DNA of 64,000 nucleotides from Bacillota bacterium (GCA_023426245.1 JAFABB010000055.1:94928-158927); one strand, 5' to 3'; numbered from the stretch's first letter, positions 46,397 to 55,541 are shown. Made by a program: numbers and translations. Notes: generated by a model not told the origin, from the letters alone.

Positions 46397-47131
46397 TTAG
46401 TTCATCACTGACCCATTTTCATCATTCGTCTTATTTAAATCCGCGGCCGGGTTGGTTTTTTGAATCTTCATCAACTCAACGGAGCCTTTTGAACTAACCA
46501 AAAACCGGAACGTCCTGCCGTATTTCTCTTTATAATCAAGTTGCCAATGGTCGTAATTATAATTGATTCCTTTTAATTTGCCGAGTTTAATGTCTTTATA
46601 GGCCGCCCAGGTCTCAACAGCCCGTTTGGCTTTGGAAAGAGTGGTGATTTCCCCAACTTCAACCTCACCATCACTGCTAAAAACGTTCCAATTATATTTG
46701 GGGGAAAATCCGGCAACTTGAGCGGGTAATTCCCAATCCCCGGCTTTTAATCCCACCATAACCCGGTATGGTCCCGATAGTTGCTGCTTTTTAATGTTAC
46801 CGGCATGGAAGGTCAGATCAATCAAACGATGAGTTGGCGACCATACAAACGGTAATACTGTGGTGCCCACTGCAACCCAATGGCCGTTTTTCATGGCCTC
46901 AAGGTTTCCGGTTATAATAAATTGCCCTTCCTGGTAGGCTTTCAATCCGATACTAAAATGGAGTTCTTCGGACAGGTTGTCATGATTGTTGTCCACTAAA
47001 GTAAAGCTGCCGGGAACCTCCAATTCCACCTGCTGATCAAGGACTACTTCCGTGGGGGCCGCGCCGGTAGGGATCAGGAACATCATCAGAACGAGCAAAA
47101 TAGCCGATGCGACGAGTATTTTTTTCGCCAA
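46397..47131 (-). CDS. Hypothetical exported protein, 244 aa
   Basis: I do not recognise a family. A signal peptide is clear at residues 1-25 (AKKILVASAILLVLMMFLIPTGAA). The mature part, about 220 residues, looks like beta-sandwich strands (VELEVPGSFTLVDNNHD, HFSIGLKAYQEGQFIITGNL) followed by a helical and charged end. TTG at 47129-47131 follows GGAGTGA. It converges with the SleB-like gene. Confidence 0.65.
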   Translation of the reverse strand: MAKKILVASAILLVLMMFLIPTGAAPTEVVLDQQVELEVPGSFTLVDNNHDNLSEELHFSIGLKAYQEGQFIITGNLEAMKNGHWVAVGTTVLPFVWSPTHRLIDLTFHAGNIKKQQLSGPYRVMVGLKAGDWELPAQVAGFSPKYNWNVFSSDGEVEVGEITTLSKAKRAVETWAAYKDIKLGKLKGINYNYDHWQLDYKEKYGRTFRFLVSSKGSVELMKIQKTNPAADLNKTNDENGSVMN

Positions 47132-47204
47132 TTATATCACTCCGTCTTATTTTCGGAGTAATTTCGGTAATTGTTCTGACAATCCTTTATGTAATATCCG
47201 CCAA

Positions 47205-47564
47205 CTATGAGAAAGCTAACCTTTTGAGAGCATTTATCACATCGGACTTATTCAGCGGCTTTAAGAAAAAATCATGGGCGCCGGCTTTTAATCCTTGAAC
47301 AATAGCGTCCTTGGAGGAACTGGTACTGCAAATAATAATCTTGACCTTGGAATCAAGTTCTTTAAAGAAATGAATCGACTCGATCCCGTCCCATTCCGGC
47401 ATGAATAAATCCTTAATGACCACTTCCGGATGGAACTCACGAAATTGCCGGCAGGCTTCTTGATAAGTCCCTGCTTCCGAGACTTCATAACCGGCTTCGA
47501 GTAAAAAATCTTTTAGCATCGCCCGGAGTAGAGGTGAATCATCAACAATCAGGATTTTCACCAT
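47205..47564 (-). CDS. Single-domain response regulator (CheY-like)
   Basis: The 119-residue receiver has the acidic pair in ILIVDDSPLLRAML near 4-17, a phospho-acceptor Asp in VVIKDLFMPEWDG near 50-62 (aspartate followed by LFMP), and the Lys of FFLKPLNK near 102. There is no output domain, so it signals by protein contact. ATG at 47562-47564 has a run of G upstream (GGGGGGG) and a normal CheY start; the frame to 47615 adds no homologous residues. Confidence 0.92.
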   Translation of the reverse strand: MVKILIVDDSPLLRAMLKDFLLEAGYEVSEAGTYQEACRQFREFHPEVVIKDLFMPEWDGIESIHFFKELDSKVKIIICSTSSSKDAIVQGLKAGAHDFFLKPLNKSDVINALKRLAFS

Positions 47565-47727
47565 AGCCCCCCCAGTTTTAGAGCAAGTTCTCCTTGAGAA
47601 ATTAATAATCAACAAGGTGTATCAATATCGGCTCTCCGAAAGGAATTTCGGGACTACCCGCATTCAAAGAGACAATATGTTATTCGAGAAAAAACTTCGC
47701 TCTCCTTCCGTTGTTTCCAGAATTTTA

Positions 47728-48066
47728 TCAACTGGGCGGCAACTCGCCGTTATGAACTTCATAGCTCCAATTCCGCCCTTGGTTATTATCCCAATTTAAG
47801 GCATCATCCCGAAAACAAAAATTAAATTTGGACGGTTCATCGACCTGAATTGTAACCGACCATCCTCCATCGCGGGTTTTTTTCATTGGAAGATCCACGA
47901 TCTTGTCCCACTCTCCCGAGCCATATCCGGCATGGAGAAAAATTTTACTCGCACCGCTATCGGCAAGAAGTCCCTTATATTTGATCTTCAATTCTTCACC
48001 AAGAGTAATCGGCACCGGATCCAGATAGATTCCATCCACTGCTTCTTCCATTTTTTTACGGGGCAT
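47728..48066 (-). CDS. Stand-alone starch-binding-type carbohydrate-binding module
   Basis: The 112-residue protein resembles CBM25/CBM53 modules: VPITLGEELKIKYKGLLADSG, FLHAGYGSGEWDKIVDLPMK, and FCFRDDALNWDNNQGRNWSYEV, with the WDNN stretch typical of starch-binding folds. No enzyme domain and no signal peptide are seen, so it may bind glycogen inside the cell. ATG at 48064-48066 follows GGAGGT. It lies 163 bases upstream of the response regulator on the same strand. Confidence 0.75.
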   Translation of the reverse strand: MPRKKMEEAVDGIYLDPVPITLGEELKIKYKGLLADSGASKIFLHAGYGSGEWDKIVDLPMKKTRDGGWSVTIQVDEPSKFNFCFRDDALNWDNNQGRNWSYEVHNGELPPS

Positions 48067-48200
48067 CGATTCCAACCTCCATTTTTAAAAAGTAAAACCA
48101 TGGGGGTTTAGTTTATCCGTAAAAATAGCGAATTAAACATTGAATTCATTCAAAGTGAAATCTGACTATGTTTATCCTCTGAAACAAAATTTAGGCCAAA

Positions 48201-48230
48201 TTGTAGATTATAATTGGGAATTATGATAAT
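48201..48230 (+). promoter_or_regulatory. Possible promoter for the 48267 gene pair
   Basis: TTGTAG at 48201-48206 and GATAAT at 48225-48230 are 18 bases apart and end 36 bases before the ATG. Another TATAAT overlaps at 48210-48215. Confidence 0.35.
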
Positions 48231-48266
48231 ATTTAAAGTTAGTAATTGAAATAAGAGGTGTGAAAA

Positions 48267-48638
48267 ATGTCTCCTCATTTCCCCCAACCTTTGGCGGTTA
48301 GCGAATTTGGCCGTAAAGCGCAGATAAATATCCGTTTATCGGACTTTGAGATTCCCCCTATGCAGGATATCCTTTTAATCGGAAAAAAAGCACCCATCGG
48401 ACCAGAGGCCGTTCGCAGAATGGTTGATGCAATGTCGCCCGAACAATACGAAATCATAGGCTTGGAACATAATTTTTTTGAGGCGCTCGTCATTAAGAAG
48501 TCTTTATTAAAACAAATATCCAAAGAAAAATTATTGCCCATTATTTTGGAAGAAGGAGAATTAATCGGATCGGAAGAGCTGGTAATCAAAGCGCAGATCA
48601 ATATTGTTTATGAAATAAACCGGAGTATTTCCTTGTAA
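48267..48638 (+). CDS. Hypothetical protein, 123 aa, coupled to the CBS-GGDEF gene
   Basis: I do not recognise a family. It is a soluble protein with no membrane helix. The segment QINIRLSDFEIPPMQDILLIGKKAPIG and a later QINIVYEINRS share the word QINI, possibly a beta-strand pair. GAGGTG precedes the ATG. Its stop TAA overlaps the start of the CBS-GGDEF gene (TAATG), so the two are made together and it may act in the same signalling step. Confidence 0.65.
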   Translation: MSPHFPQPLAVSEFGRKAQINIRLSDFEIPPMQDILLIGKKAPIGPEAVRRMVDAMSPEQYEIIGLEHNFFEALVIKKSLLKQISKEKLLPIILEEGELIGSEELVIKAQINIVYEINRSISL

Positions 48639-49462
48639 TGACTAGTATAAAAAAAATAATGACCGACGGAGTAATTACAATAAGTCCCGACTGTTCGGTG
48701 CGCAAAGCAATCGAAATGATGGAACAGTATCAAATCGGATGTTTCCCCGTGGTGGAGAACAATCAACTCTTAGGCCTGATTACTTCCAGGGACACCAGAA
48801 TCAACCATCCAAACCGCTTGGTGGCCGACGCCATGAGTAAAAAGGTCATTACATTATCATCAAAGGATTCTGTGTGGGAAGCGGAAAAACTTTTGAAACA
48901 ATATCAAATCGAACATTTAATTGTCACGGAAGATAGCCATCTGGTGGGTGTGGTTACCAAGGCGCAACTCTACGCTGAATTGGGGAAATATGTTGATTCC
49001 CTTACCGGTTTGTATACGGCTGATTTTCTTCGGCATAAAGCTTTGGAATTATTGCACGAAGGAAAGGAAATCACCATCATTTTTTTTGATGTAGACAACT
49101 TCGGAATGGTTAACAAAAATTTCGGCCATATCATCGGCGATGAAATCTTATGCAAAGTCGCTGAAATCCTATTAAATTCGATTGATGGCGACAAAGATTC
49201 CTTATGTCGTTATGCCGGCGACGAATTTTCAATCTTAACCATTAAACATTACCATGTGGCTTTGGATTTGACGGCACAAATAACAAATGCCCTCCGGACC
49301 GCAGACTGGCCCAACAATCTCAAGGTAACTTTGTCGAGCGGTATTGCCGGAGGAACACCTATTACCAGCCATCACGAGGATTTCGTTAAACTTATCAATA
49401 AACTTATCAACAAAGCCAGTTTGGCTTCTACAAAAGCTAAACGCGAAAAAAACGTATCTTGA
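48638..49462 (+). CDS. CBS-pair GGDEF protein (cyclic di-GMP synthase)
   Basis: Soluble diguanylate cyclase candidate of 274 residues. Two CBS repeats fill about 1-115 (IMTDGVITISPDCSVRKAIEMM, VADAMSKKVITLSSKDSVWE), a fold that usually binds adenosine nucleotides. A GGDEF domain follows at about 122-270 with the active-site motif AGDEF, a variant found in active cyclases, and IIFFDVDNFGMVNKNFGH. It probably couples nucleotide state to c-di-GMP. Overlaps the upstream 123-residue gene by one base. Confidence 0.9.
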   Translation: MTSIKKIMTDGVITISPDCSVRKAIEMMEQYQIGCFPVVENNQLLGLITSRDTRINHPNRLVADAMSKKVITLSSKDSVWEAEKLLKQYQIEHLIVTEDSHLVGVVTKAQLYAELGKYVDSLTGLYTADFLRHKALELLHEGKEITIIFFDVDNFGMVNKNFGHIIGDEILCKVAEILLNSIDGDKDSLCRYAGDEFSILTIKHYHVALDLTAQITNALRTADWPNNLKVTLSSGIAGGTPITSHHEDFVKLINKLINKASLASTKAKREKNVS

Positions 49463-49594
49463 TTCATTAACCAACTCATCAAACTTGCAGCTTTGATTGA
49501 TAATCTCATAATTGATACAACCTCTTAAATTATATTCTCTTTCAAGGTCTTCTTTAGCCGTCCTGATCTCTATCTTTAATTCATCCAATGACAT
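49235..49594 (-). CDS. Spo0E-like protein, frame running antisense into the CBS-GGDEF gene
   Basis: Residues 1-46 match small Spo0E-type phosphatases: LDELKIEIRTAKEDL, then SCKFDELVNES, where the family has SxxLDxLI. Spo0E dephosphorylates Spo0A in sporulating bacteria. About 44 codons lie outside the neighbour gene; the remaining 75 read antisense to the 3' end of the CBS-GGDEF gene and look unrelated, so the normal stop may be lost. AGGAGT lies about 8 bases before the ATG. Normal members are about 50-60 residues. Confidence 0.55.
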   Translation of the reverse strand: MSLDELKIEIRTAKEDLEREYNLRGCINYEIINQSCKFDELVNESRYVFFAFSFCRSQTGFVDKFIDKFNEILVMAGNRCSSGNTARQSYLEIVGPVCGPEGICYLCRQIQSHMVMFNG

Positions 49595-49637
49595 TATATG
49601 ATACTCCTGTAAACAATTATCTAAACTTATGGTTGTT

Positions 49638-49755
49638 GAGGCTGTCTAAAAAAGTAATTAAAAATCAATAAGAAATACAATATAAAACTTCATCAAAATC
49701 GTTGGTTTCAATATATTGCATTTCTTTATTGCTAATTTTCTTTTAGGACAGCCCC
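49638..49755. repeat. MITE-like element, 118 bp
   Basis: GAGGCTGTCTAAAAAAGTAA and the complement of TTTCTTTTAGGACAGCCCC form terminal inverted repeats. The centre contains AATCAATAAGAAATACAAT and CAATATATTGCAT, shared with copies at 20493 and 9067. It lies between the Spo0E-like gene and the chemoreceptor. Confidence 0.7.
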
Positions 49756-49762
49756 TGCTGCC

Positions 49763-51361
49763 TTAAAATTGTTTTGGATCTTTCTCCAAAGTTATCACTT
49801 CATCCGGTGAAACCACCTTGGTTCTTTTATCAGTCAGGAGTTGAGAATCACTGGCCATATGGCTGTTTCCTGGTTGCTCCATCAAATGATGTGTATTGCC
49901 GGAAAATTTGATTCCGGTCTTATCAACTTTATTCTGACCATTTGCCAACTCGGATAATTCTTGCACCATTCTACGCATGCTCTCGGCCTGAGCATTTAAT
50001 TCCTCTGCCGCCGAAGCGCTTTCCTCGGCACTGGCCGCATTTTGTTGAGTAATCCTTTCCATCTGGCCCATTGCCGTATTAACCTGTTCGACTCCTTGCG
50101 CTTGTTCTTTACTGGCTGCGGCGATCTCGTCCATGAGTTCACTAACTTTCTTGGACTGAGCGGTAATTTCTTTCAAAATTCCATAAACTCTCTCAGAAAC
50201 ACTAACCCCTTTGTTGGAGAGTTCGATATTGGTTTCAATGATAGCGGTAGTATTTTGAGCCGCCTGAGCGCTACGCTGGGCCAGATTTCTTACTTCCTCT
50301 GCTACTACCGCAAAACCCATGCCGGCCTCTCCGGCCCGGGCCGCTTCGATCGCGGCATTTAAAGCCAAGATATTGGTTTGGAAAGCAATATCATCAATAA
50401 CCTTAATAATCTTTGAGATTTGATCGCTGGATTTCTTAATCTCCTGGATCGAATTTACCATTTCTTGCATTTCGCTGCCGCCTTTATCGGCGGATTGATT
50501 GGCCTGCTCGGAAAGTTGAGCCGCCTGTTTTGTGTTGACAGCATTTTGCTGTAACATGGAGGAAGATTCTTGTAAAGTAGATGATATTTCTTCTATAGAC
50601 GATGCCTGTTCGGTGCTGCCTTGAGATAATTGCTGAGCCGAAGCGGATAATTGAATCGAAGCTGCTGCCACTTGATCGGAACCCTCAGTTAGTCCTGTGA
50701 CGATTGCGTTAACCGGTTTAGTAATACTACGGGTAATCAAGAAAGCGCCACCTGCTCCTAAAATGACGCAGATAGCCACCAAAAACGACAACAGGATAAA
50801 AGAATCATGAAAAGTTTTGATCGCACTTTGATTGGCAACCATGCTCTCGGCTTCCACGAAACCAGTAAGTTTTTCTAAGATGTCCATATTCTTCCGGTTG
50901 ACCGGTTCAGATTCATTTTCCAACAGCAACGCCGCTTCAGTCATTTTCTGGGCGGCGATCAATCCGGTTATTTGATTACTAATCGGTATACTTTGAGCAC
51001 GCCCGGCGAGGAAATTTTGATACTCCTTTTTTTCTTCCTTTGTCAAGCTGAGTTTTTCTAAACTGTTAATGGCTTCCACAGATTTAGCCCGGCTTGCTTG
51101 AATATCGTTTTCAATCCTTTCCAAAATTTCCGGATTATTGTTATAGATAATAGTACCCCTGGTATTTTTGGACATTGTCAAAGTTACCATTTGCACAGTA
51201 TCAACAGCTTTTATTTTTTCAGCATTATCCATCATCATTTTCATTTTGTTATTAGTTTGCCACATACTGTATAGTGCAACTCCCGCAATAACAAAAACAA
51301 CCGCTAACATCATACCATACCCTAAAATGATTCGCGTACCAAGCTTCGCCTTTATCTGCAT
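49763..51361 (-). CDS. Methyl-accepting chemotaxis protein
   Basis: Membrane chemoreceptor of 532 residues: helix 1 at about 11-30, an outside helical sensor (four-helix-bundle MCP type) of about 155 residues, helix 2 at about 187-209, a HAMP segment, then a cytoplasmic coiled-coil signalling domain with the conserved hairpin tip FQTNILALNAAIEAARAGE. There is no obvious ligand. AAAGGAGG precedes the ATG. No che genes are beside it. Confidence 0.96.
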   Translation of the reverse strand: MQIKAKLGTRIILGYGMMLAVVFVIAGVALYSMWQTNNKMKMMMDNAEKIKAVDTVQMVTLTMSKNTRGTIIYNNNPEILERIENDIQASRAKSVEAINSLEKLSLTKEEKKEYQNFLAGRAQSIPISNQITGLIAAQKMTEAALLLENESEPVNRKNMDILEKLTGFVEAESMVANQSAIKTFHDSFILLSFLVAICVILGAGGAFLITRSITKPVNAIVTGLTEGSDQVAAASIQLSASAQQLSQGSTEQASSIEEISSTLQESSSMLQQNAVNTKQAAQLSEQANQSADKGGSEMQEMVNSIQEIKKSSDQISKIIKVIDDIAFQTNILALNAAIEAARAGEAGMGFAVVAEEVRNLAQRSAQAAQNTTAIIETNIELSNKGVSVSERVYGILKEITAQSKKVSELMDEIAAASKEQAQGVEQVNTAMGQMERITQQNAASAEESASAAEELNAQAESMRRMVQELSELANGQNKVDKTGIKFSGNTHHLMEQPGNSHMASDSQLLTDKRTKVVSPDEVITLEKDPKQF

Positions 51362-51447
51362 GGTTTGCCTCCTTTAATTTACCCGCGATTCATAAGCCCG
51401 CCCGATTAGACAAAAAGCGCTTTTCAAAATATCAACTTTAATCAGCC

Positions 51448-51855
51448 TCATCCTTGGCCTTCCCCTTTGAAGCGGATCAAAAAATCCTGCAAAACTGCCT
51501 CGCAATGTTCCCGGATTAGGTTTATATCTTCGTCCGTGGCTTCCTCAACATGAATACCGGCAGTCAGTGATATGGGCTGGCCCAATTGCACACAAAGCCG
51601 CCTGGTCAAAGACGCGGCGACTTCATGATCCAAATGCCCCGGTACAGGAATCAGCCACATATCACAGCTCTGGCCGCGACCCCTCAGGCTGGCCCGTGGC
51701 ACAGCCAGCACCACACCGCCCACATGGGGCGCCTCACCTCCGGTTAAGCTACCCACCCAGCCTGCCGAGGTATCCCAAAGGCGCAACAACACTTGATGTC
51801 GGCCCGTTCCCTTCGATAATTCATATACAACCCCGTTATCTTCCAACGTCTTCAC
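51448..51855 (-). CDS. LpdD-like accessory protein of UbiD-type decarboxylase
   Basis: The 135-residue protein contains LTGGEAPHVGGVVLAVPR and TAGIHVEEATDEDINLIREH, features I associate with LpdD, the small third component of gallate-decarboxylase operons (LpdB, LpdC, LpdD), thought to help prenyl-FMN delivery. GTG at 51853-51855 overlaps the ubiX stop (GTGA), which fits translational coupling; an upstream TTG at 51867 is less likely. It ends the decarboxylase cluster. The identity is a family-level reading. Confidence 0.65.
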   Translation of the reverse strand: MKTLEDNGVVYELSKGTGRHQVLLRLWDTSAGWVGSLTGGEAPHVGGVVLAVPRASLRGRGQSCDMWLIPVPGHLDHEVAASLTRRLCVQLGQPISLTAGIHVEEATDEDINLIREHCEAVLQDFLIRFKGEGQG

Positions 51856-52412
51856 CGTCCTTGCCAAGCCACAAATTTCTCATGCTCCAGGCCAAACTGC
51901 ATCAAAACCTTACCCAAAACGTGCTGCAGCTGCTCCTCCGTAGTCTTCAAACCATTGTAGAACGTGAGCATTGGCGGCACGATGGAACAGCCATATTCAG
52001 CCGCTATTTGCATATTATGCAAATGAATGCGGTTAAGAGGCATTTCCCTTGGCACCAGTACCACCTTGCGCCCCTCTTTCAGGCAAACATCGGCGGCACG
52101 AATCAACAAATTGGAGGTATAACCGTTGGCAATACCGGAAAGTGTCTTCATGCTGCAAGGCACGATCATCATCCCGGCGGTGACAAAAGAGCCGCTGGAA
52201 ATGCTCGCCGCCAGATTACGGTTGTCATGAACATAATCAGCCAAATTGTTCACCTGCCCGGTTTCCAAGTCGGTCTCTTCCATAAAATTTCTGACTGCGC
52301 CTTCGGAAATTACTAGATGGGTTTCTATCTCCGGATAATTTTTGAGCGTTTGTAATAACCGATAACCCATAATAACTCCGCTAGCGCCGGAAATCCCCAC
52401 GATTAAACGCAT
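51852..52412 (-). CDS. ubiX: Flavin prenyltransferase UbiX
   Basis: Makes prenylated FMN, the cofactor that UbiD enzymes need. The 186-residue protein has the N-terminal flavin fold VGISGASGVIMGYRLL near 5-20, the SSGSF region, VPCSMKTLSGIANG, and VLVPREMPLN, all conserved in UbiX/Pad1. ATG at 52410-52412 follows GGGAAG; a longer frame to 52520 adds no family residues. It is 120 bases downstream of the 52532 permease and overlaps the LpdD-like gene, with the UbiD gene upstream on the same strand. Confidence 0.93.
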   Translation of the reverse strand: MRLIVGISGASGVIMGYRLLQTLKNYPEIETHLVISEGAVRNFMEETDLETGQVNNLADYVHDNRNLAASISSGSFVTAGMMIVPCSMKTLSGIANGYTSNLLIRAADVCLKEGRKVVLVPREMPLNRIHLHNMQIAAEYGCSIVPPMLTFYNGLKTTEEQLQHVLGKVLMQFGLEHEKFVAWQGR

Positions 52413-52531
52413 CAATTTGCATCTTCCCTTCAGTTGTTCACTGAAACAAAATTCCGGAAAAAGAAAGACCCACTCGAAGCCTGGATAGGCTGCGCCGACC
52501 AAGCTTCGATAGGGGTCCAACTACGGAGTAA

Positions 52532-53950
52532 TTAGATAAGTATCCAAGCCCAGTAAGTTAATAAGAATACCGCTCCCTGCAGAAGACCGAGAACCGTTAG
52601 AAAACAACCATACTTCACAATATCCATCCAGCCCGTTGTGTTAAAACCAAGAGAGAGCACGATAGGCGTGGCCTGATAGGGAAATAGATACATTCCGGCG
52701 CCGTATGGAAGCAACATTCCCACAGCTTTTGCCGGTAAAATATTCATTTTCAACAGAATAGGCGTCAGCAGGGATACCTCGCCTAGTGTTTCTAAAATAA
52801 AGTGGAGCACAAATGCAAAGACAATAATGAAAAGACCGGCTGTGAAAAAACTGGCATTTTGCAAAAAGCCGAAATTCATCAATTGGGCGCCGGCCCAGGA
52901 AGCAAAGCCGTTATTGGTCAAAACAACCCCTATAGAATAAGAACCGCCCGCAAAGAAGAATGTGACCAGGGACATTTGATTGAAGTCTTTGATGGTCAGG
53001 AACCCGACGTAAGGCAGGAAGAAAAGCATTCCGATAATAATCCCGATTTGGTTGGTATTAAGCGGTAGGTTGATGAACCCGCCGAAAGCCCATAAGATAA
53101 TCGCCAAAGAAACATAGATGGCGGCCTTCTTCTCTTTTACCGTCATTGGCCCTAAGCTTTCCTGCGTCGCTTTAATATTCTCCTGCATTTTTTCCCGGGA
53201 GAGGTCGACGTCCGGCTTATACTTCCTGGTTATATAAAGATAGGTGCCAATGGCGGGGATTGGGGCGATGATCCACATCGAGAGAAGCCAATCCAACCAA
53301 CCCAATGAAACTCCGGCCAGATCATGCAGAAAACCGGCAGCGATAAAGTTGGGCAACGAACCGGTGAGGGGCACGCGGCCAAAGGTCAGACATAAAATCG
53401 CCACGAAACAGGTAAGTCCGGTGCTGATCTTGTTCTTGGGATCCTTAGCAATGCCGAGGGCGTCAAAAATACCGACAGCCAAAGCCATCATCAAGGCGAC
53501 GTCGGCGGCAGCGGAAGGAACGATGAACGGGAGAATAAAGCAAAGAATAATAAAGGCAGCCACCAAACCATTAAAGGAAAGAGGAACTTTAGACAGGATA
53601 ATTGAGGCGATCCGTTTCCCCAAACCGGAGACTTCCACCCCTTTGGCGATCACTAAGGCAAAAAAAAGCAACCATATGGTGGGGTTGAAAAATCCGGAAA
53701 AAGAATCGGCAGGACTGGCAGTTTTAGTCACCATGAAAAGGACGCAAGCGCAAAGCGCAGGTATCATGGGCGGCATAGACATAAAAATCCACCAGATCGC
53801 CGTCAACAAAGCGATTGCAGTAGCATGAGATCCAGCCGGACTTAAACCGGGAATGCCGGCAAACCAAACCACAAAAAAGACAACAATACCAAGAAAAAAC
53901 CCTATAATTTTATACGGAATGTTCATTTTCTTTTTGACCGTGTCTATCAT
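52532..53950 (-). CDS. SLC13/DASS-like anion permease, copy 1
   Basis: The 472-residue protein has about 12 membrane helices and looks like the Na_sulph_symp/DASS family, for example NPTIWLLFFALVIAKGVEVSGLGKRIA near residues 90-116. The hairpin Ser-Asn-Thr sodium motifs of typical DASS carriers are not visible at the expected places (VPSAAADVALMM in the first half, ETLGEVSLLTPI in the second). ATG at 53948-53950 follows AAAGGAG. It is a paralogue of the 55681 gene, and the two flank the UbiD gene. Likely cargo is the decarboxylase substrate or product. Confidence 0.85.
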   Translation of the reverse strand: MIDTVKKKMNIPYKIIGFFLGIVVFFVVWFAGIPGLSPAGSHATAIALLTAIWWIFMSMPPMIPALCACVLFMVTKTASPADSFSGFFNPTIWLLFFALVIAKGVEVSGLGKRIASIILSKVPLSFNGLVAAFIILCFILPFIVPSAAADVALMMALAVGIFDALGIAKDPKNKISTGLTCFVAILCLTFGRVPLTGSLPNFIAAGFLHDLAGVSLGWLDWLLSMWIIAPIPAIGTYLYITRKYKPDVDLSREKMQENIKATQESLGPMTVKEKKAAIYVSLAIILWAFGGFINLPLNTNQIGIIIGMLFFLPYVGFLTIKDFNQMSLVTFFFAGGSYSIGVVLTNNGFASWAGAQLMNFGFLQNASFFTAGLFIIVFAFVLHFILETLGEVSLLTPILLKMNILPAKAVGMLLPYGAGMYLFPYQATPIVLSLGFNTTGWMDIVKYGCFLTVLGLLQGAVFLLTYWAWILI

Positions 53951-54026
53951 ATAAAACACTCCTTTGTCTATTATTTAAGCAGAGTATCCCATCAGACAGG
54001 AGAGATACTCTGCCTTATCTTAGCTA

Positions 54027-55541
54027 TTAGTCTTTGATATCACCTTTTTCGATGTAAGGAGCAAAATAAGTTATATTCGGGATTTTACCGGGAATACCCA
54101 GTTCATCCCATCTTTTTACCGCTTTTTCATAATCCTGTTTGGTAATCCCGGTACGGGGAGCAAAATTTTTGATATAGCGGAATTCCTTACAGGCGAAGAT
54201 AAATGCTTTGGAACCCGAAAAGCGCAATTCAGGCGGGTTCTTGCTGGGGTCAAGCGGCGTAGACCAGGTGTTGTTGATAATTTGGATATCGTCGAAACAG
54301 CGGCAACGGGTGGAAGCCGCCCACAGAACTTCATCCATATCAGTGGGATCGATGTCTTCGTCGACGATCCAGTAAAACTTACTGTAGAATCCGCCTCCTG
54401 CACAGCCTGCAGCGGCCATGGCAGCCTGCTGGGCATGTCCGGCATAGCTCTGCTTAATGGAAACGACAGTCATGCCCCAACCGCCGGCAGCAATGGCGGG
54501 AGAATAAACGCCCTGAATGGCCGGCACACCGGCAGCTTCCATATCCCGCCAAATTTTGGCAGCGCGCATGGCGCTAAAGAAGAAGGATTGTTCGCAGGCG
54601 CCCGGTTTATCTGCCATCATGGCCGCGGTAAAAATAGGCTTATTGCGGTGATAGACTGCCTTAATTTCAATATAGGTGGAGGTGCCGGCAGGTTTGCCAT
54701 AATAGCCGGTGAACTCGCCAAAAGGCCCTTCACTCATTACTTTATTAGGATCGGAATACACATACCCTTCCACGGCAAATTCAGCATCGGCAGGAATTGG
54801 CAGCCCGGTCACCCGGCCTTTCACCAATCTTACCGGTTTACCGGAGAAACCGCCGAAGTATTCAAACTCAGATTCAAGGTTGCTAAAACCGGTCGATCCT
54901 AATACCGTCAGTAGGGGATCTACTCCAAAGACGGCCACAATGGGTAGCGGTTTCCCCTGTGCCCACCATTTTTCCTTGTCCAGACCGGCGCCCTTTCCGG
55001 GAGAGGTGAAAAAGCCCACTTTATCTTTGTCCATCAGCATATTCCGGTAGGTTCCCACGTTGTACCTCGATGTTTCCGGGTCTTGGGTAATGATAATGTC
55101 GCCAGTGCCGATATAAGGGCCTCCATCGCCCTGCCAATGCTGAGGAATGGGAAATTTATATAAGTCAATCTGATCACCGGTCAAAACATTCTGAAAAATA
55201 GGCGAGTCGCCTTCGGAAACATATTCTGGAGCCACTTTTTTGAAATGATCTTTGATATAGCGGATGAGATCGATCATTTTGATATTGCTGGGCTCCTGGC
55301 GGAACGTAAGAGCCAGGCGTTCAATGCTGCTACCAATGGGATTAAAAAGCACTGTACCGGTATCATAGCCTTTCGGGTTAACAAAATGGAGACAACTCTG
55401 TTCTTTTTGGCGGCCATTTAAGTAGTTTAAAGTACCCATTTCGATTTTGGGATCAACTTCACCGGCGATTTCAGCCATTTGCCCCGCTTTTTTCACAGCC
55501 GTCAACCATTCCCGTAGATCCTTAATTTCGACTAAAGCCAT
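54027..55541 (-). CDS. UbiD-type prenyl-FMN-dependent decarboxylase
   Basis: Reversibly decarboxylates an aromatic or alpha,beta-unsaturated acid. The 504-residue protein keeps the catalytic residues of the family: Arg166 in NVGTYR, Glu271 and Glu276 in EGPFGE, the E-R-E set. Its length fits the UbiD family. It lies in one strand with permease copy 2 (upstream), permease copy 1 (downstream), ubiX and an LpdD-like gene. GAGGAGG precedes the ATG. No quinone-biosynthesis genes are near, so a catabolic role is more likely than ubiquinone or menaquinone synthesis. Substrate unknown. Confidence 0.92.
   Translation of the reverse strand: MALVEIKDLREWLTAVKKAGQMAEIAGEVDPKIEMGTLNYLNGRQKEQSCLHFVNPKGYDTGTVLFNPIGSSIERLALTFRQEPSNIKMIDLIRYIKDHFKKVAPEYVSEGDSPIFQNVLTGDQIDLYKFPIPQHWQGDGGPYIGTGDIIITQDPETSRYNVGTYRNMLMDKDKVGFFTSPGKGAGLDKEKWWAQGKPLPIVAVFGVDPLLTVLGSTGFSNLESEFEYFGGFSGKPVRLVKGRVTGLPIPADAEFAVEGYVYSDPNKVMSEGPFGEFTGYYGKPAGTSTYIEIKAVYHRNKPIFTAAMMADKPGACEQSFFFSAMRAAKIWRDMEAAGVPAIQGVYSPAIAAGGWGMTVVSIKQSYAGHAQQAAMAAAGCAGGGFYSKFYWIVDEDIDPTDMDEVLWAASTRCRCFDDIQIINNTWSTPLDPSKNPPELRFSGSKAFIFACKEFRYIKNFAPRTGITKQDYEKAVKRWDELGIPGKIPNITYFAPYIEKGDIKD

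Noticed and set aside
51448..55541. UbiD and UbiX as part of quinone biosynthesis
   Set aside because: No other quinone genes are nearby, and an LpdD-like gene plus two permeases point to catabolism or detoxification of an acid.
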